Made by a program: the position numbers and the translations under genes. Of a DNA stretch of 15,803 bases, positions 15,351 to 15,803 are shown in pieces. Under the pieces are notes generated by a model that did no database searches, was not told where the DNA came from, and saw only the letters and a program-made list of their open reading frames with translations. The stretch comes from JAFAVZ01 sp036009105 (GTDB taxonomy: Bacteria > Acidobacteriota > Thermoanaerobaculia > Gp7-AA8): positions 1 through 15,803 of the forward strand of contig DASYMJ010000119.1 in NCBI GenBank assembly GCA_036009105.1, written 5' to 3'. Position 1 is the stretch's first letter; every line of letters begins with the position of its first letter.

Positions 15351-15478
15351 AAAGTACTCATTCCACGCCTCCAAGAAGCCTCCACGCCGATCTTGCACGA
15401 TCTGTTCGATCTCGCGCAACTCATGCGCCGCGAATCGCTTTGAATCGGCAAGTTCGACTGGCTCCAGCCAGAACTTCG
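15351..15478 (-). pseudogene. DUF4160 protein, C-terminal fragment between two IS remnants
   Basis: The minus-strand frame reads AKFWLEPVELADSKRFAAHE, then LREIEQIVQDRRGGFLEAWN and EYF, matching the C-terminal half of DUF4160 proteins, small toxin-antitoxin-like proteins often encoded beside DUF2442. The N-terminal half, with the usual HxHV segment, has been replaced by the end of an IS630 transposase, and the last residue and stop by the IS4 remnant. No DUF2442 partner is visible. Confidence 0.72.
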
Positions 15479-15803
15479 CTAGCGGCCTGTAACGGACGAA
15501 GTGGCAGCGATCCGACGACGGGGATCAGCGTAGCTCCACTTGATAGGTTTAGCGTTGAGGTTGTGTGAATGGATGTAGCGCATCAGCTTTCGCTTCAGGT
15601 CGCCCACGGACGTGAAACGCCACGTGCGATGACGTCGCGCTCGATCTTGGCGAACCAGATCTCGACTTGATTGAGCTAGGACGAGTAGGTCGGCGTGAAG
15701 TGGAGATGCACGTTTGGGTGATCATCCAGGAACTGGTGGACACGTTGGGTTTTGTGAGCGGAGAGGTTGTCGGCGATCACGTGGATCTCGCGGGTGTTCT
15801 TCT
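15479..15803 (-). pseudogene. IS630-family transposase, C-terminal remnant (runs off the window)
   Basis: From the window edge the minus strand encodes NTREIHVIADNLSAHKTQRV and LHFTPTYSS*LNQVEIWFAK, then IERDVIARG, the second and third catalytic blocks of IS630 DDE transposases. A TAG (15676-15678) replaces the conserved Trp of the YSSWLNQ motif. One base is missing near 15614-15616, after which another frame continues FTSVGDLKRKLMRYIHSHNL and KWSYADPRRRI to the natural-looking stop at 15479-15481. It abuts the DUF4160 fragment directly with no terminal repeat, so its end is lost. Confidence 0.87.

Larger units (their letters stand above)
13540..15803. mobile_element. Graveyard of nested and truncated insertion sequences
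   Basis: Four transposase types (ISNCY-like, IS701-like, IS4-like, IS630-like) and half of a DUF4160 gene are packed end to end in about 2.3 kb, none intact. Some pieces abut with almost no spacer (15350/15351 and 15478/15479), showing that deletions or insertions removed the ends. The region continues past the window. Individual pieces are listed separately. Confidence 0.85.

Overview
The window is high-GC DNA, densely coded on both strands. Repeat types and protein content (a POT transporter, secreted M14 and amidohydrolase enzymes, a type I MurB) suggest a soil- or sediment-type Acidobacteriota. There is no rRNA or other phylogenetic marker, so the taxonomy is an inference.

Layout. 1-235: tail of a TetR-like regulator. 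241-315: an A/T-rich heptamer inverted repeat, then a secreted M14-type metallopeptidase (347-3037), a second and unrelated heptamer inverted repeat (3042-3129), and a Tam-like methyltransferase (3135-3878). 8394-3870, minus strand: a secreted amidohydrolase and a YdeI-like protein, then a four-gene block (small membrane protein, ECF sigma factor, zinc-finger anti-sigma factor, stand-alone LigD-type polymerase). Every junction in the four-gene block is a 4-nt stop/start overlap, so it is very probably a translationally coupled operon that places an NHEJ-type polymerase with an ECF regulatory pair. The polymerase gene lacks its usual N-terminal strand and carries a REP-like palindrome inside its reading frame. 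8440-12939: a PilZ-like protein, MurB (opposite strand), a POT peptide transporter, a small secreted protein and an orphan domain resembling the C-terminal specificity region of type ISP restriction-modification enzymes. 12908-13426, minus strand: an unnamed protein built from two copies of a Cas2/SinR-like fold.

From about 13.5 kb to the end is a graveyard of decayed mobile DNA: pieces of ISNCY-, IS701-, IS4- and IS630-type transposases, all with frameshifts, stops or truncations, and half of a DUF4160 gene wedged between two of them. The orphan specificity domain and the tandem Cas2/SinR-like gene sit at the edge of this graveyard. They are the best candidates for something undescribed, although a decayed defence island is an equally economical explanation.

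All three convergent gene pairs overlap at their 3' ends (9, 23 and 32 nt), and two genes have a TAGAAT box 6-8 nt before the start codon with no Shine-Dalgarno sequence, which suggests leaderless transcripts. No tRNA, rRNA, CRISPR array or origin was recognised.
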